A stretch of 64,000 bases of DNA from contig JADLDG010000097.1 in the NCBI GenBank assembly GCA_020846775.1, positions 1-64,000 of the forward strand. The letters run 5' to 3'. The stretch comes from Nitrospirota bacterium (GTDB taxonomy: Bacteria > Nitrospirota > 9FT-COMBO-42-15 > HDB-SIOI813). A program made the translations under genes and the position numbers. Of the stretch, positions 8,139-17,409 are shown piece after piece (the stretch's first letter is position 1; each line of letters opens with the position of its first letter). The notes under the pieces are model-generated. The model did no database searches. It was not told the origin of the DNA and saw only the letters and a list, made by a program, of their open reading frames with translations.

Positions 8139-10034
8139 ATGAGATTGAAAACATATCTTATTTTATTCATTAGTCTGATCTTACCTGTTCATGTAATGGC
8201 TGAAGAGGTGGGAAATACTACAGAGGATATCTTTGCCATCTTTGCAGAGGAGGAGTTGGTTATGACGGCATCCAAATATCTTCAGCCTGTAAGCCAGTCA
8301 CCCTCGACTATTACCGTGATAACGGCAGAAGAGATAAGGGAATCCGGTGTGACCACCATACCGGATATCCTGCGGAGAGTTCCAGGCGTGGAGGTCATGC
8401 AGGCAAGTGTAGCAGAGTATAATGTGGGTATTCGCGGGGAGAACAAGCTTAATTCGAACAAACTCCTTGTCATGATAGATGGCCGCACGGTTCAGGAAGA
8501 TTTTGAGAATCACACGTTCTGGACCGCATTTCCAATAGTATTGGAGGAAATTGAACAAATCGAGTTGATCAGGGGGCCAGGATCATCCATATGGGGAGCC
8601 AATGCCTTCAATGGAGTAGTGAATATTATCACAAAGAAGCCGGAAGATTCGCCGGTAATTTCTGTTTCTGCGGTCGGTGGCTCGGAGAGTATGTCTATGG
8701 GCAGTTTTGTCCATGCCTCAAGGGCCGGAAGAATGGATTATAAATTTTCAATTGGCTATCAAAGGGCTGATATATTTAATGGCCGGGATGAGGCAGCTCT
8801 TATGGTAAGTGTCCCGGAACATGGTCTGGAGGTTTACAGGGGTAATGCAGCCCTTCAATACCATCTTCCCGGTAACCGGAGTATTAGCATGTCCGGCGGT
8901 TTTAGTGATACTCCCCGTTACGATGGCCCCTATTTCGGGGATGGGTGGAGTGATTCAGTAATTGACAACAATTATGTCCATTTTAATTATCAGGGTATGC
9001 AGACCGTCCTGCGTGGTTATTGGAACAGAAATGATGTTGAGATGAAATACATTGAAGCAGCAGTTAACTCGCCGCCCTTGATAACAGATCTGCATATCAA
9101 ATCTGATCTTTATAATCTGGAGTGGCTTTATTACTTTAATATGGGGCAATCTCATAAATTAATCAGCGGGATCAATTACCAATATAATGATTCAGGAGGG
9201 TCTCTGCTTCACCCGGATGAAGTCCGGCCTTTGAACATGACAGGTTTCTTCTTTCAGGACGCATGGAATCCCTTAAAGAGAGTCGAAATCATCTATGGGG
9301 CGAGATCTGATTACCATACATTTACTCATTGGAATCTAAGCCCCAGGTTAGCCTTTATTTATCATCCGACGCTTGATCAGACCTTCAGATTAACATATGG
9401 TCTTGCCTATCGGGCCCCTACACCAATGGAGTTATTCTCGATCAATGGAGGAAATAGAGAACTTGCTAATGAAAAGATCATAACATATGAGGCTGGTTAT
9501 TCATTGTTTGCCTTTCGAAGATTAAAGGGAGAGATAAATCTATTCTATAATCAATTGTCAGATCTGATCAGTGAATATATAGATTACAAAAACAGATACA
9601 ATACTGAAACCTATGGCGGTGAGATTAACGCAGATTTGCTGCTTACCTCAAGGATTAAGACCTTTTTGAACTATTCCTATCAAAGGTTTAATGACATCAC
9701 AGGGGATGATCCAACAGCGGACAGATCGTCTGCTCCAACTCATAAGCTTAATGGCGGCTTAAATATCGGGATGGCCAGGGGTCTTTCGACCGATCTGTCT
9801 TTTCATTATGTGTCAGATGTCTCCTATGCAGCCAGTGTAACAAACAGAAGGCAATTGCCGAACGATATCGGTTCCTACATCACAGTAAACCTGCATATCA
9901 GCTATCGTCTTTGGAAAGATAACCTTGTGATGGCCATATCTGCATCCAATTTATTTGATGATGTACACCGCGAGCATCCACTTGGAGATGAAATAGGCAG
10001 AAGATTCTTTGTATCTCTTAACTTTAAATCATGA
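8139..10034 (+). CDS. TonB-dependent outer-membrane receptor
   Basis: An outer-membrane beta-barrel that imports a scarce ligand using TonB energy. The 631-residue product has a signal peptide (cleavage after HVMA, about residue 21) and a short segment ending [11 protein letters not shown] plug domain covers about 45-165 ([52 protein letters not shown]). A 22-strand-type barrel follows, including the LSPRLAFIY and [16 protein letters not shown] strands. The protein ends LNFKS rather than in the usual terminal aromatic residue. It is probably co-transcribed with the SBP1 gene from the sigma-54 promoter at 7091. The ligand cannot be read from the sequence. The last 11 bases overlap the convergent pdxJ gene. 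Confidence 0.93.
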   Translation: MRLKTYLILFISLILPVHVMAEEVGNTTEDIFAIFAEEELVMTASKYLQPVSQSPSTITVITAEEIRESGVTTIPDILRRVPGVEVMQASVAEYNVGIRGENKLNSNKLLVMIDGRTVQEDFENHTFWTAFPIVLEEIEQIELIRGPGSSIWGANAFNGVVNIITKKPEDSPVISVSAVGGSESMSMGSFVHASRAGRMDYKFSIGYQRADIFNGRDEAALMVSVPEHGLEVYRGNAALQYHLPGNRSISMSGGFSDTPRYDGPYFGDGWSDSVIDNNYVHFNYQGMQTVLRGYWNRNDVEMKYIEAAVNSPPLITDLHIKSDLYNLEWLYYFNMGQSHKLISGINYQYNDSGGSLLHPDEVRPLNMTGFFFQDAWNPLKRVEIIYGARSDYHTFTHWNLSPRLAFIYHPTLDQTFRLTYGLAYRAPTPMELFSINGGNRELANEKIITYEAGYSLFAFRRLKGEINLFYNQLSDLISEYIDYKNRYNTETYGGEINADLLLTSRIKTFLNYSYQRFNDITGDDPTADRSSAPTHKLNGGLNIGMARGLSTDLSFHYVSDVSYAASVTNRRQLPNDIGSYITVNLHISYRLWKDNLVMAISASNLFDDVHREHPLGDEIGRRFFVSLNFKS

Positions 10035-10737
10035 GTTGTTTCATCTCGCGGACGGCCTGTTCTAATCCCACCAGTAGTGCCCGTGATATTAAGCTGTGGC
10101 CGATATTTAATTCCTCAATCTCGTTAATTCCTGCTATCGCCCTTACATTTCTGTAATTAAGTCCATGACCCGCTGAGACGTCTAATCCTATTCCTCTTGC
10201 GAACAGAGCTGCGTTCACTATTGCCTGTTTTTCCTCAGCTTCCAGTTGAAGAGAAGAGGCATTAGCATAATGCCCGGTATGAATCTCGATTATTCCAGCG
10301 CCTGTATCACGTGCTGCCTGTATCTGCTTTGAGTCAGGATCAATAAATATTGATACATTAATTTTGTTTTTATGAAACCTGGCGATTACTCTCTTCAACA
10401 TTTCTTTGTGTTTTATAACGTTCAGACCGCCTTCAGTTGTAAGTTCCTCCCTTCGCTCCGGCACAAGCGTGACAAGCTCAGGTTTGACCTTAACAGCTAT
10501 ATTGACGATCTCCTCAGCAGGGGCCATCTCAAGATTAAGGCGTGTAGTCACTACCTGTCTAAGCAATTTCAGATCCCTGTCCTGTATATGCCGCCGGTCT
10601 TCGCGGAGATGTACCACAATCCCATCTGCACCTGCTGATTCGACAAGAATTGCAGCCGCAACTGGTTCAGGTTCACGTCCGCCGCGTGCCTGCCTGAGCG
10701 TGGCAACGTGATCGATGTTAACACCTAAACGCGTCAT
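10024..10737 (-). CDS. pdxJ: Pyridoxine 5'-phosphate synthase PdxJ
   Basis: PdxJ condenses 1-deoxyxylulose 5-phosphate with 3-amino-2-oxopropyl phosphate in the DXP-dependent vitamin B6 pathway. The 237-residue product has normal length and the family landmarks: [17 protein letters not shown] at the N-terminus, [18 protein letters not shown] and SAGHGLNY. It converges with the TonB receptor gene, overlapping it by 11 bp. A possible promoter (10747-10776) lies so close to the ATG that the leader would be very short, and no good ribosome site is visible. Confidence 0.95.
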   Translation of the reverse strand: MTRLGVNIDHVATLRQARGGREPEPVAAAILVESAGADGIVVHLREDRRHIQDRDLKLLRQVVTTRLNLEMAPAEEIVNIAVKVKPELVTLVPERREELTTEGGLNVIKHKEMLKRVIARFHKNKINVSIFIDPDSKQIQAARDTGAGIIEIHTGHYANASSLQLEAEEKQAIVNAALFARGIGLDVSAGHGLNYRNVRAIAGINEIEELNIGHSLISRALLVGLEQAVREMKQLMI

Positions 10738-10746
10738 AGTTTTTCT

Positions 10747-10776
10747 ATTATTTCAGAATATATGTTATATCGTCAA
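10747..10776 (-). promoter_or_regulatory. Possible sigma-70 promoter for pdxJ
   Basis: On the minus strand TTGACG (10771-10776) is followed after 18 bases by AATAAT (10747-10752). The start codon at 10737 would then be almost at the transcription start, implying a leaderless or very short-leader mRNA. Confidence 0.3.
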
Positions 10777-10968
10777 GAGAAAGAGTATGGAATGATTAAA
10801 TAGAATATGTTTGAATGAACATGTCTAAGATAAAGAGAAATAACCTGACCTAAACTTATAACCTGCATGTCCGATACATACTGCAAAAACACTAAGTAAA
10901 CAGACAGGTAACAGTGCACTGCCTGGGGGAAGGCAAAAACAAGTTCTATTACAAAGTAACTGACTGAT

Positions 10969-11649
10969 ATGGAAAAAACTAAAATACACTCCTCTGAACC
11001 TTATCTCAATCTGCATATGCCGGTTGGCACCGAACTTATGATCGAAATCGTAGACCTGAAAATTCGTGTAAAAAGTACTGTAGTAGGAATAGATTACAAC
11101 AAGTTCATACTCGTTAACGCGTCCTCTCTTAATGTTGTTGCAGGCGGCTATATGGATGGAACAATTATAACTAGTCCTATAATCATAAGATACCTATGTG
11201 ATGGTTATGTCTATGGATTCAAGACGGAAGTTCTAAACATAGTCTACAAACCCGAAAAATTAATCTTCTTTGCCTACCCAAAAGAAATAGAAGAATATAA
11301 TATCCGCAGCAATCCAAGATATGAGTGCAGTTTACCAGCTGAGGCAAAAATTGGTGATTTTGCCATTGATCTGGTCATTATCAATATAAGCAAGAATGGG
11401 TGTGGTTGTGTTGTCAAGACATCCGGAGGTATAAATAAAGAACAGCTGTTTGAGTTGTTAAAAACGGATATGAAGATAGACTTGACGATGCAACTTCCTG
11501 GAATTGAAAATAAACTTGGTGTAAAAAGCGCTATCAGGCACATCAACGCAGGTGATGATCCTATTACGATCGGACTAATATTTGAAGATATGGTGTCAGA
11601 TGTAAAGATGAATCTTGACAAGTTTATTTCATTGGTTTCTATTGTATAA
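10969..11649 (+). CDS. PilZ-domain c-di-GMP-binding protein (YcgR-like)
   Basis: A cytoplasmic protein of 226 residues that probably senses cyclic di-GMP. Residues about 15-105 form a beta-rich N-terminal domain like that of YcgR. A PilZ domain follows, with the two ligand motifs intact: RxxxR as R113-SNP-R117, and NxSxxG as N139-ISKN-G144. YcgR-type proteins act on flagellar or pilus motors or on secretion; the target here is unknown. It stands alone between pdxJ and der. The type IV pilus operon in this window is a possible but unproven partner. No strong ribosome site or promoter is visible in the 231-bp gap upstream. Confidence 0.82.
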   Translation: MEKTKIHSSEPYLNLHMPVGTELMIEIVDLKIRVKSTVVGIDYNKFILVNASSLNVVAGGYMDGTIITSPIIIRYLCDGYVYGFKTEVLNIVYKPEKLIFFAYPKEIEEYNIRSNPRYECSLPAEAKIGDFAIDLVIINISKNGCGCVVKTSGGINKEQLFELLKTDMKIDLTMQLPGIENKLGVKSAIRHINAGDDPITIGLIFEDMVSDVKMNLDKFISLVSIV

Positions 11650-11745
11650 AATAAAGTCCTGGACAATGTTCCACATGAAGATGTATTGAGTTCACATTAT
11701 TTATTTGTGTGCCGCTATGATAAATGGAGGATATTTTCGAGCTTA

Positions 11746-13056
11746 TTATTTTCCCCTCGTCATCAGCCGTATCGGCACGCCGTCAAACCCCCACTTCGAA
11801 CGCATATTGTTTTCAATAAAGCGTTTAATGTTTGTGCCTATAGCGCCGGGATAATTTACAAACAGTGTGAACCTGGGGGGACGCGTGCCTGTTTGAGTTG
11901 CATAATATATTTTTAATACCTTTCCCCTGTATGAAGACATTGGAAGTCTTTTGGAAATCTCACCTATAAATCTGTTGAGCTCTCCAGTCGTAATCTTCCG
12001 TGAATATTGTTCCATGACAGAATGGATCTCCGGATAAATCTTTGCTGCCCTGATACCAGTAAGGGCGGAGATGAAAATCACCGGGATGTGAGATAAGTGG
12101 GGATAATTTGACACGATATTCTTCCTGTACCTTTCCATCGTATTCTCATCCTTTTCTACAAGGTCCCATTTATTTAAAGCAATAATGCAGCCCCTTCCGG
12201 CATCTTCAATATAACGGGCTATCTTAAGGTCCTGAACTGCTATTCCTTCCATCGTATCAAGCAGGAGGATCGCGATATCACATCTGTCTATACTTCTCAA
12301 GGCCCTGATAACACTGTAGGATTCAATCCCGTTATCTATTTTTGATTTTCTCCTGATTCCTGCAGTATCTATGAACATGTACTTTTTTTTGTAATAAGAT
12401 ACTACGGTATCTATGGAGTCTCTCGTAGTTCCTGGAACAGGGCTTGTCACAAGCCGCTCTTTACCTATGAGCCTGTTAACCAATGTAGATTTACCGGCAT
12501 TCGGTCTTCCTACAATGGCTATCCTGGGGAATGCATCTTCCTCTTGCACTTCCTCTGCATCAGGCAAGAGGGCATATACATCGTCAAGAAGTTCGTCAAC
12601 ATCCAGACCATGTTCAGCAGAAATGGGGTAAAGTTTTTCTATACCTACTGAATAAAATTCGGGAACACTCGATAATCCTTTTTTACTGTCAACCTTGTTA
12701 ACTGTATAGAAGACAGGCTTGCTGACCTTCCTGAGCATTCCTGCTATCTCAGCATCTGCTGTTGTAAGACCCTCTATTCCGTCCATCAAAAAAATTATTA
12801 TATCGGACTCATCAACGGCTATTTCCGCCTGTGTCCTCATCTTCGAGAGTATATAGTCTGAAGTCTCTGGTTCAAGCCCGCCGGTGTCTACTAAGATAAA
12901 CTCCCTTCCGCAGTATGAGGTCGGGGCATAGTTCCTGTCGCGTGTTACACCGGGAAAGTCCTCCACTATGGCCACACGTTTTCCCAGTATGCGGTTAAAC
13001 AGGGTGGACTTGCCTACATTTGGTCTGCCGATTATGGCTACTATTGGTTTTTTCAT
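11746..13056 (-). CDS. der: Ribosome-assembly GTPase Der (EngA)
   Basis: Der is an essential GTPase with two tandem G domains that helps mature the 50S ribosomal subunit. Both domains are complete. The first has GRPNVGKS near residue 9, DTGG and NKVD. The second has GRPNAGKS near 184, DTAG and NKWD. A C-terminal KH-like domain ends at residue 436, the usual length. It lies downstream of the DUF401 gene on the same strand, and the short gap between them carries a GCAATGAG repeat. Confidence 0.97.
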   Translation of the reverse strand: MKKPIVAIIGRPNVGKSTLFNRILGKRVAIVEDFPGVTRDRNYAPTSYCGREFILVDTGGLEPETSDYILSKMRTQAEIAVDESDIIIFLMDGIEGLTTADAEIAGMLRKVSKPVFYTVNKVDSKKGLSSVPEFYSVGIEKLYPISAEHGLDVDELLDDVYALLPDAEEVQEEDAFPRIAIVGRPNAGKSTLVNRLIGKERLVTSPVPGTTRDSIDTVVSYYKKKYMFIDTAGIRRKSKIDNGIESYSVIRALRSIDRCDIAILLLDTMEGIAVQDLKIARYIEDAGRGCIIALNKWDLVEKDENTMERYRKNIVSNYPHLSHIPVIFISALTGIRAAKIYPEIHSVMEQYSRKITTGELNRFIGEISKRLPMSSYRGKVLKIYYATQTGTRPPRFTLFVNYPGAIGTNIKRFIENNMRSKWGFDGVPIRLMTRGK

Positions 13057-13071
13057 CAGATTATCCTCTAT

Positions 13072-13094
13072 TACTCATTGCTCATTGCTTCTTC
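13072..13094 (-). repeat. GCAATGAG-type oriented repeat between DUF401 gene and der
   Basis: Read on the minus strand (the transcribed direction) the gap contains GAAGCAATGAGCAATGAGTA, just after the DUF401 stop codon. It is the cleanest copy of the family. Confidence 0.65.
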
Positions 13095-14300
13095 TCACCC
13101 CACAACCCATATAATTACAGCTGTTAACATTACCATACTGCATGGAATAATCATATACCTGTATATGGTGCCCTTATCTGCCTTGAAGTATTCACCTGTG
13201 AGCACAAAACACATATGAACAGGGGAGAACATTACTCCAGTGAAGCCGCTGGCAAAGGCAAAGGCCATATGACCGATATCAGGAGCCCCCCCGCTCAAAG
13301 TGATTAGGAGCGGGAAGGTGGCGCCGACAAAGGCTATCGTAAGGCCGGTAAGCATACCTACCAGAAAGGGCAGCATAAAATACAGGATTATCAGCGGGAA
13401 ACCTGTACCCTTGAAAAATAGCGATACACCATTTACTGAACCTGTTGCATCGAGCATCTCCTTGAAAAATATCACACCGGTTATGATCAACAAGATCTTC
13501 CAGGATATACTTTCCCTGAATGAGTCAATAATCATTTTAAAAGTATAGCGGTGATAAATGAACAGGGTTATGATGACAATTCCCATTGTAATGACAATAT
13601 CTATGCGGAATACGGCAACCAAAAGTATGACAATGCCTAAGGGCAAGAGGCTTATGACAAGTTTTATTATGTTGTCCCTGCGTCGTTCAATCGAAGGGGT
13701 GTTATTGGGTATTTTTATCCCCCTGAAACAAAATAATGCCCCTGTGAGGATCACCATGACAGCGAATGGCAGTTGATAGACAATCAATTTGCCCAGAGGA
13801 AAACCTGTCAGGGCAGAGGCCAATATGATCCCCGGATATGTCGGCATGACATATTCCCATATATGTCTGAACCAGTAGTTGATAAAGCCCTTTCTCTCAG
13901 GGGTGATAGATATTGAACTGCTTGCTTCTTCAACCAATGGCGCTGAGAAATATGCACCTCCGACAGAAGGCACCATCCCGATTATTGCAGGAGGCGCTGC
14001 AAGGACTATCCTCGCATCACGAACGACATTCTTCAACGCCATCATCATCTCCTTAAAGGTCTCAGTCTTTCTCAGTATATTCTCCATTATCATAATCAGC
14101 CCCAGAGCGAGTATTAACTGAATACCTGTATAACTTGTTACTGTAGTGATCAATACAGTACTCAGGGCGGCTAGTGACAGTCTGTAGAGGAGTGCCAGCC
14201 CTATGGCCCCGGTTATCATAGCAAGTCCCAGATTGAGCTTACGGTTGATCAGGATTAATATCGCGGCAAATATAACAAGTATCTTTACAACATCATGCAT
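13095..14300 (-). CDS. DUF401 family integral membrane protein
   Basis: A 401-residue membrane protein with about ten hydrophobic segments spread over its whole length. It matches the DUF401 (PF04165) pattern, including the conserved stretches MVPSVGGAYFSAPLVEEA and FRHIWEYVMPTYPG. The family looks like a transporter of the ion-transporter superfamily, but no substrate is established. The start is the ATG closest to the first hydrophobic helix. It precedes der, from which it is separated only by a short repeat, so the two may be co-transcribed. Confidence 0.85.
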   Translation of the reverse strand: MHDVVKILVIFAAILILINRKLNLGLAMITGAIGLALLYRLSLAALSTVLITTVTSYTGIQLILALGLIMIMENILRKTETFKEMMMALKNVVRDARIVLAAPPAIIGMVPSVGGAYFSAPLVEEASSSISITPERKGFINYWFRHIWEYVMPTYPGIILASALTGFPLGKLIVYQLPFAVMVILTGALFCFRGIKIPNNTPSIERRRDNIIKLVISLLPLGIVILLVAVFRIDIVITMGIVIITLFIYHRYTFKMIIDSFRESISWKILLIITGVIFFKEMLDATGSVNGVSLFFKGTGFPLIILYFMLPFLVGMLTGLTIAFVGATFPLLITLSGGAPDIGHMAFAFASGFTGVMFSPVHMCFVLTGEYFKADKGTIYRYMIIPCSMVMLTAVIIWVVG

Positions 14301-14303
14301 AAC

Positions 14304-14332
14304 TTACTCTGATCCTTAAAATCTTATATAAT
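14304..14332 (+). promoter_or_regulatory. Candidate sigma-70 promoter for the GH3 gene
   Basis: A perfect TATAAT (14327-14332) is preceded after 17 bases by TTACTC (14304-14309), a weak -35. The GH3 start codon lies about 96 bp downstream. Confidence 0.4.
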
Positions 14333-14428
14333 AGCACGATTCCGGAGTTATTGGTAAAGAGAGTAAACAGCTTGCCTGGTATGCATATTTGGTATTATCA
14401 TGGAATGAATGAGAGGCTGGATTTGTAG

Positions 14429-15910
14429 ATGAACCTGCAAACAAAAATATATCAGCTCATCATCAGCAGGCTTGATGGCGGGAGGATTTGTGATCAGACA
14501 TATCTTGAAAGCATATTTACCCTTGTCAGGAGGGGGATAGGCGGGTTCATAATATTTGGTGGAAAGAGGGAAGAACTTAGACCTTTTATTGATAATCTCC
14601 AGTCAATTGCAGAGGTACCATTATTCATTGCGTCAGATATAGAAAGGGGAGTGGGACAGCAGATTGCAGGCTATACACAATTTCCTGGACAGATGGCAGT
14701 CAGGGCAGCGATAAACAGGGATGACCCTGATGACATGGCAATACTCAGGGATTATTTAAGGGCTGTTTCGCTTGAGGCCATTGATGCAGGTATCAACATG
14801 CCTCTGATCCCTGTCCTGGATATAAATAATAATCCCGATAATCCCATTATATGCACCAGGGCATTTTCTGATGATCCTGATGATGTCACTTTTTTTGGTT
14901 GTCAGTACATCAGTCTGTTAGAGGGTTTGAACCTTTTTAGCTGCGCTAAACACTTCCCGGGTCATGGTGGTACTTCTACGGATTCTCACATTTCTTTACC
15001 TTTGATATCAAAGTCATATGATGATCTGGTAAATTTTGATATCAGACCATTTGCAGAGGCCATACGATGTGGTGTGAGCAGTATAATGATCGGCCACCTT
15101 CTCATACCGTCAATTGATGATGCCACTCCTTCAAGCCTTTCAAAAAGGGTGATAACAGGTATTTTGAGAAAAGATCTTGGTTTTAACGGACTTATAATGA
15201 CAGACGCACTCAATATGTCCGCATTAAGCGGAATTGATAACATTGCAGCAAGGTGTCTTAACGCGGGTGCTGACGTAATTCTTCATCCGACAGATGACGG
15301 GTTGACTGTAAAGGATTTGGAAGATGCTGTCAGTACACGACTATTGTATGAAGAGACTTTAGACAGTGCTCTTGAGAGGATATTAAAGGCCAAGGCGCGT
15401 TTGTCAAATATTAAGCGGGAGAAAATTGACTTCCGCGGCCACACACACATTTCAAAACTAATAACTGATATGTCTGTAACTTTGGTGAAGAAGATAGTTG
15501 GCATTTTACCGGTTGCTGACCATGAAAATATCCAGGTAGTCATTGCAGGTGAAGAAAGTCTGTGTGAACAGCCGGTGTGGGAAACACAATTCAGGAATGT
15601 TTGCAGTCTCTCGAAGACTAATGAAATGCTGGCAGTTCATACAGTCATAATTGCCATCTTCTCCAAAGTAGCAGCCTGGCGAGGTAGTTCCGGAACAGAT
15701 GATCTGGTTATTAATCAGGTTAACGAACTGGTCGGAAAGGCAAAGACATCAATTGTTATTTCCTTTGGCAGTCCTTACATCCTGAGTTATTTTAGTAATG
15801 CTGATGTGCTCCTCGCAGCGTATGAGGCCAATGTCCGCATCCAGGAGGCTGTCATTAAACGTTTAAAAAGCGAGTCGGGATTCAAAGGCATGCTGCCTGT
15901 TAGATTTTGA
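14429..15910 (+). CDS. nagZ: NagZ-like glycoside hydrolase family 3 (beta-N-acetylhexosaminidase)
   Basis: GH3 enzymes of the NagZ type remove N-acetylglucosamine from anhydro-muropeptides during peptidoglycan recycling. The 493-residue protein has the NagZ loop KHFPGHGGTSTDSH near residue 171, with its catalytic His and Asp. The nucleophile Asp lies in LIMTDALNMSAL near residue 257. Residues about 1-340 are the TIM-barrel. The extra C-terminal part (about 360-493) makes it longer than E. coli NagZ (341) and resembles the second GH3 domain of Gram-positive enzymes. No signal peptide is visible, so it should be cytoplasmic. AmpG, NagA, AnmK and MurQ are encoded elsewhere in this window, supporting a recycling role. 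Confidence 0.85.
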   Translation: MNLQTKIYQLIISRLDGGRICDQTYLESIFTLVRRGIGGFIIFGGKREELRPFIDNLQSIAEVPLFIASDIERGVGQQIAGYTQFPGQMAVRAAINRDDPDDMAILRDYLRAVSLEAIDAGINMPLIPVLDINNNPDNPIICTRAFSDDPDDVTFFGCQYISLLEGLNLFSCAKHFPGHGGTSTDSHISLPLISKSYDDLVNFDIRPFAEAIRCGVSSIMIGHLLIPSIDDATPSSLSKRVITGILRKDLGFNGLIMTDALNMSALSGIDNIAARCLNAGADVILHPTDDGLTVKDLEDAVSTRLLYEETLDSALERILKAKARLSNIKREKIDFRGHTHISKLITDMSVTLVKKIVGILPVADHENIQVVIAGEESLCEQPVWETQFRNVCSLSKTNEMLAVHTVIIAIFSKVAAWRGSSGTDDLVINQVNELVGKAKTSIVISFGSPYILSYFSNADVLLAAYEANVRIQEAVIKRLKSESGFKGMLPVRF

Positions 15911-15929
15911 GTCAAATAATTGCAGGTAT

Positions 15930-17114
15930 TCAGACATGAGTCCAATCCTCCGCTATCAAAATCAGTTCTTCATCACCTTTAAGGTTACTGTCCTCAGACA
16001 TATTTTCGACAGGCAGGTAGACTTCAAATGTTGTGCCTTTGCCCTCTTCACTAATAACATTAATCCATCCTTTATGATCTTCAATTATGTCCTTAACAAC
16101 AGATAAACCAAGTCCAGCATTCACGCGACTTTTCCTTGTCGTAAAAAAAGGTTCAAATACATAGTTAATGTGGTCTTTACTTATTCCCAGGCCGGTATCC
16201 CTCACGGTTAACATTATAAAGCTGCCGGGCCGTGTAATTGGCATTCCGTTGTGGTACGGTGTATTTATGGTAACATTTTCAGATTTGATAACCAACGTGC
16301 CACCCTGGGGCATAGCATCTCCGGCATTTATAATGAGGTTCATAATTACCTGTTCCATTTTTCCCATATCTCCCGTGATCATCCTGAGATCGGTGTCTAA
16401 ACTTAATTTTATGCCAATGTCGTTACTGATGATGGAGGATAACATTTGCAGCAGTTCATTTATCAGACTGTTCATATCAATCAAATCAGATTTTGCAGGT
16501 TTCCTCCGGCTGAAGGTAAGTAGTTGTCGTGTAAGGTTTGAGGCACGGCAGGAAGCCGCTTTTATATTTGCAAAAATGTCAAAGGCCTGCGGAACAGACG
16601 CTTGAAACTGTTTCATCCCTATGTGGCTGAAGTTGTTGATAGCGGTCACTATTTTACTGAAGTCATGGGCGATACCACATGTCAACATTCCAATAGCCGC
16701 CATCTTAAGGGATTGCTGCAACTGGTTTTGCAGCCGTTCTTTTTCTTCCTCTGCCCGATTGCGCTCGGTGATGTCCCTGAGAATAGCAACTGCCTTGACC
16801 GGTGAGACTTCAGAATCTCTAATGACAGAGAAACTTACAATTGCAGGGAATTCAGTCCTGTCTTTACGTTTGCTCATAACCTTGAAGGGCTGAATGAAAT
16901 TATCAGCATGGATATTTTTAAAGGTCTTACAGAATTCTGGTTTGTCTTGTTCTGAGATGAATAATTCTACCATCCTTTCGTCAATAACCTCTTCCGTGGA
17001 ATATCCGGATAATCTGGCAGCCGCAGCATTAATGTGGAGTATCTCTCCCTGCATGTTTATAATTATAAGGCCGTCCGGCATTGCATCGAGCATTGCAATT
17101 GTCTCTGCAGTCAT
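15930..17114 (-). CDS. Cytoplasmic PAS histidine kinase, truncated before a receiver domain
   Basis: A 394-residue sensor kinase without membrane segments. A PAS domain covers about 5-120 (DGLIIINMQGEILHINAAAARLSGY would be its core region). The dimerisation domain has the phospho-acceptor His150 in CGIAHDF. The ATPase domain shows NLIINAGDAM (N box), VRDTGLGIS (G1), FEPFFTTRKS and AGLGLSVVKDI (G2). The last residues, GDEELILIAEDWTHV, look like the first strand and acidic residues of a receiver domain that then ends abruptly, so this seems to be a hybrid kinase that lost its receiver. A sigma-54-like promoter lies 46 bp upstream. It converges with the GH3 gene, 19 bp apart. Confidence 0.85.
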   Translation of the reverse strand: MTAETIAMLDAMPDGLIIINMQGEILHINAAAARLSGYSTEEVIDERMVELFISEQDKPEFCKTFKNIHADNFIQPFKVMSKRKDRTEFPAIVSFSVIRDSEVSPVKAVAILRDITERNRAEEEKERLQNQLQQSLKMAAIGMLTCGIAHDFSKIVTAINNFSHIGMKQFQASVPQAFDIFANIKAASCRASNLTRQLLTFSRRKPAKSDLIDMNSLINELLQMLSSIISNDIGIKLSLDTDLRMITGDMGKMEQVIMNLIINAGDAMPQGGTLVIKSENVTINTPYHNGMPITRPGSFIMLTVRDTGLGISKDHINYVFEPFFTTRKSRVNAGLGLSVVKDIIEDHKGWINVISEEGKGTTFEVYLPVENMSEDSNLKGDEELILIAEDWTHV

Positions 17115-17159
17115 TATCTTTACCTCTAATTAAGACTCTAAACTCTTGTTTCTTCTATG

Positions 17160-17175
17160 TGCAGAATATATGCCA
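17160..17175 (-). promoter_or_regulatory. Candidate sigma-54 promoter for the PAS kinase gene
   Basis: On the minus strand TGGCATA-TATT-CTGCA matches TGGCACG-N4-TTGCA at 9 of 12 positions, with invariant GG and GC correctly spaced. It lies 46 bp upstream of the ATG at 17114. Confidence 0.45.
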
Positions 17176-17409
17176 TAAAGATATACCGGTAGATCAAAGA
17201 TAGTGAATGAATAAATGCTATTTAAACAATATGTTGAGTGTAATTGCCCAATTGACATATAGATGATTCTGCGAGTGCTGCAGGTATAATCTACACCCTG
17301 ATGTTATCCATTAAGATAATAGGATGTAAAATGAGATACTGTTTTAGAGCCGTATAAGTATTATGTCTGAGTATTTGAAGATGGACAGAGGCCGTTAGTT
17401 AAAGTGAAA

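Noticed and set aside
10850-10960. Possible riboswitch upstream of the PilZ gene (for instance a c-di-GMP type)
   Set aside because: The conserved GEMM core was not found and no convincing stem set could be drawn.
10825-11016. A 63-codon minus-strand frame with a hydrophobic stretch upstream of the PilZ gene
   Set aside because: It runs over the PilZ start and has no family match or ribosome site. Judged to be chance.
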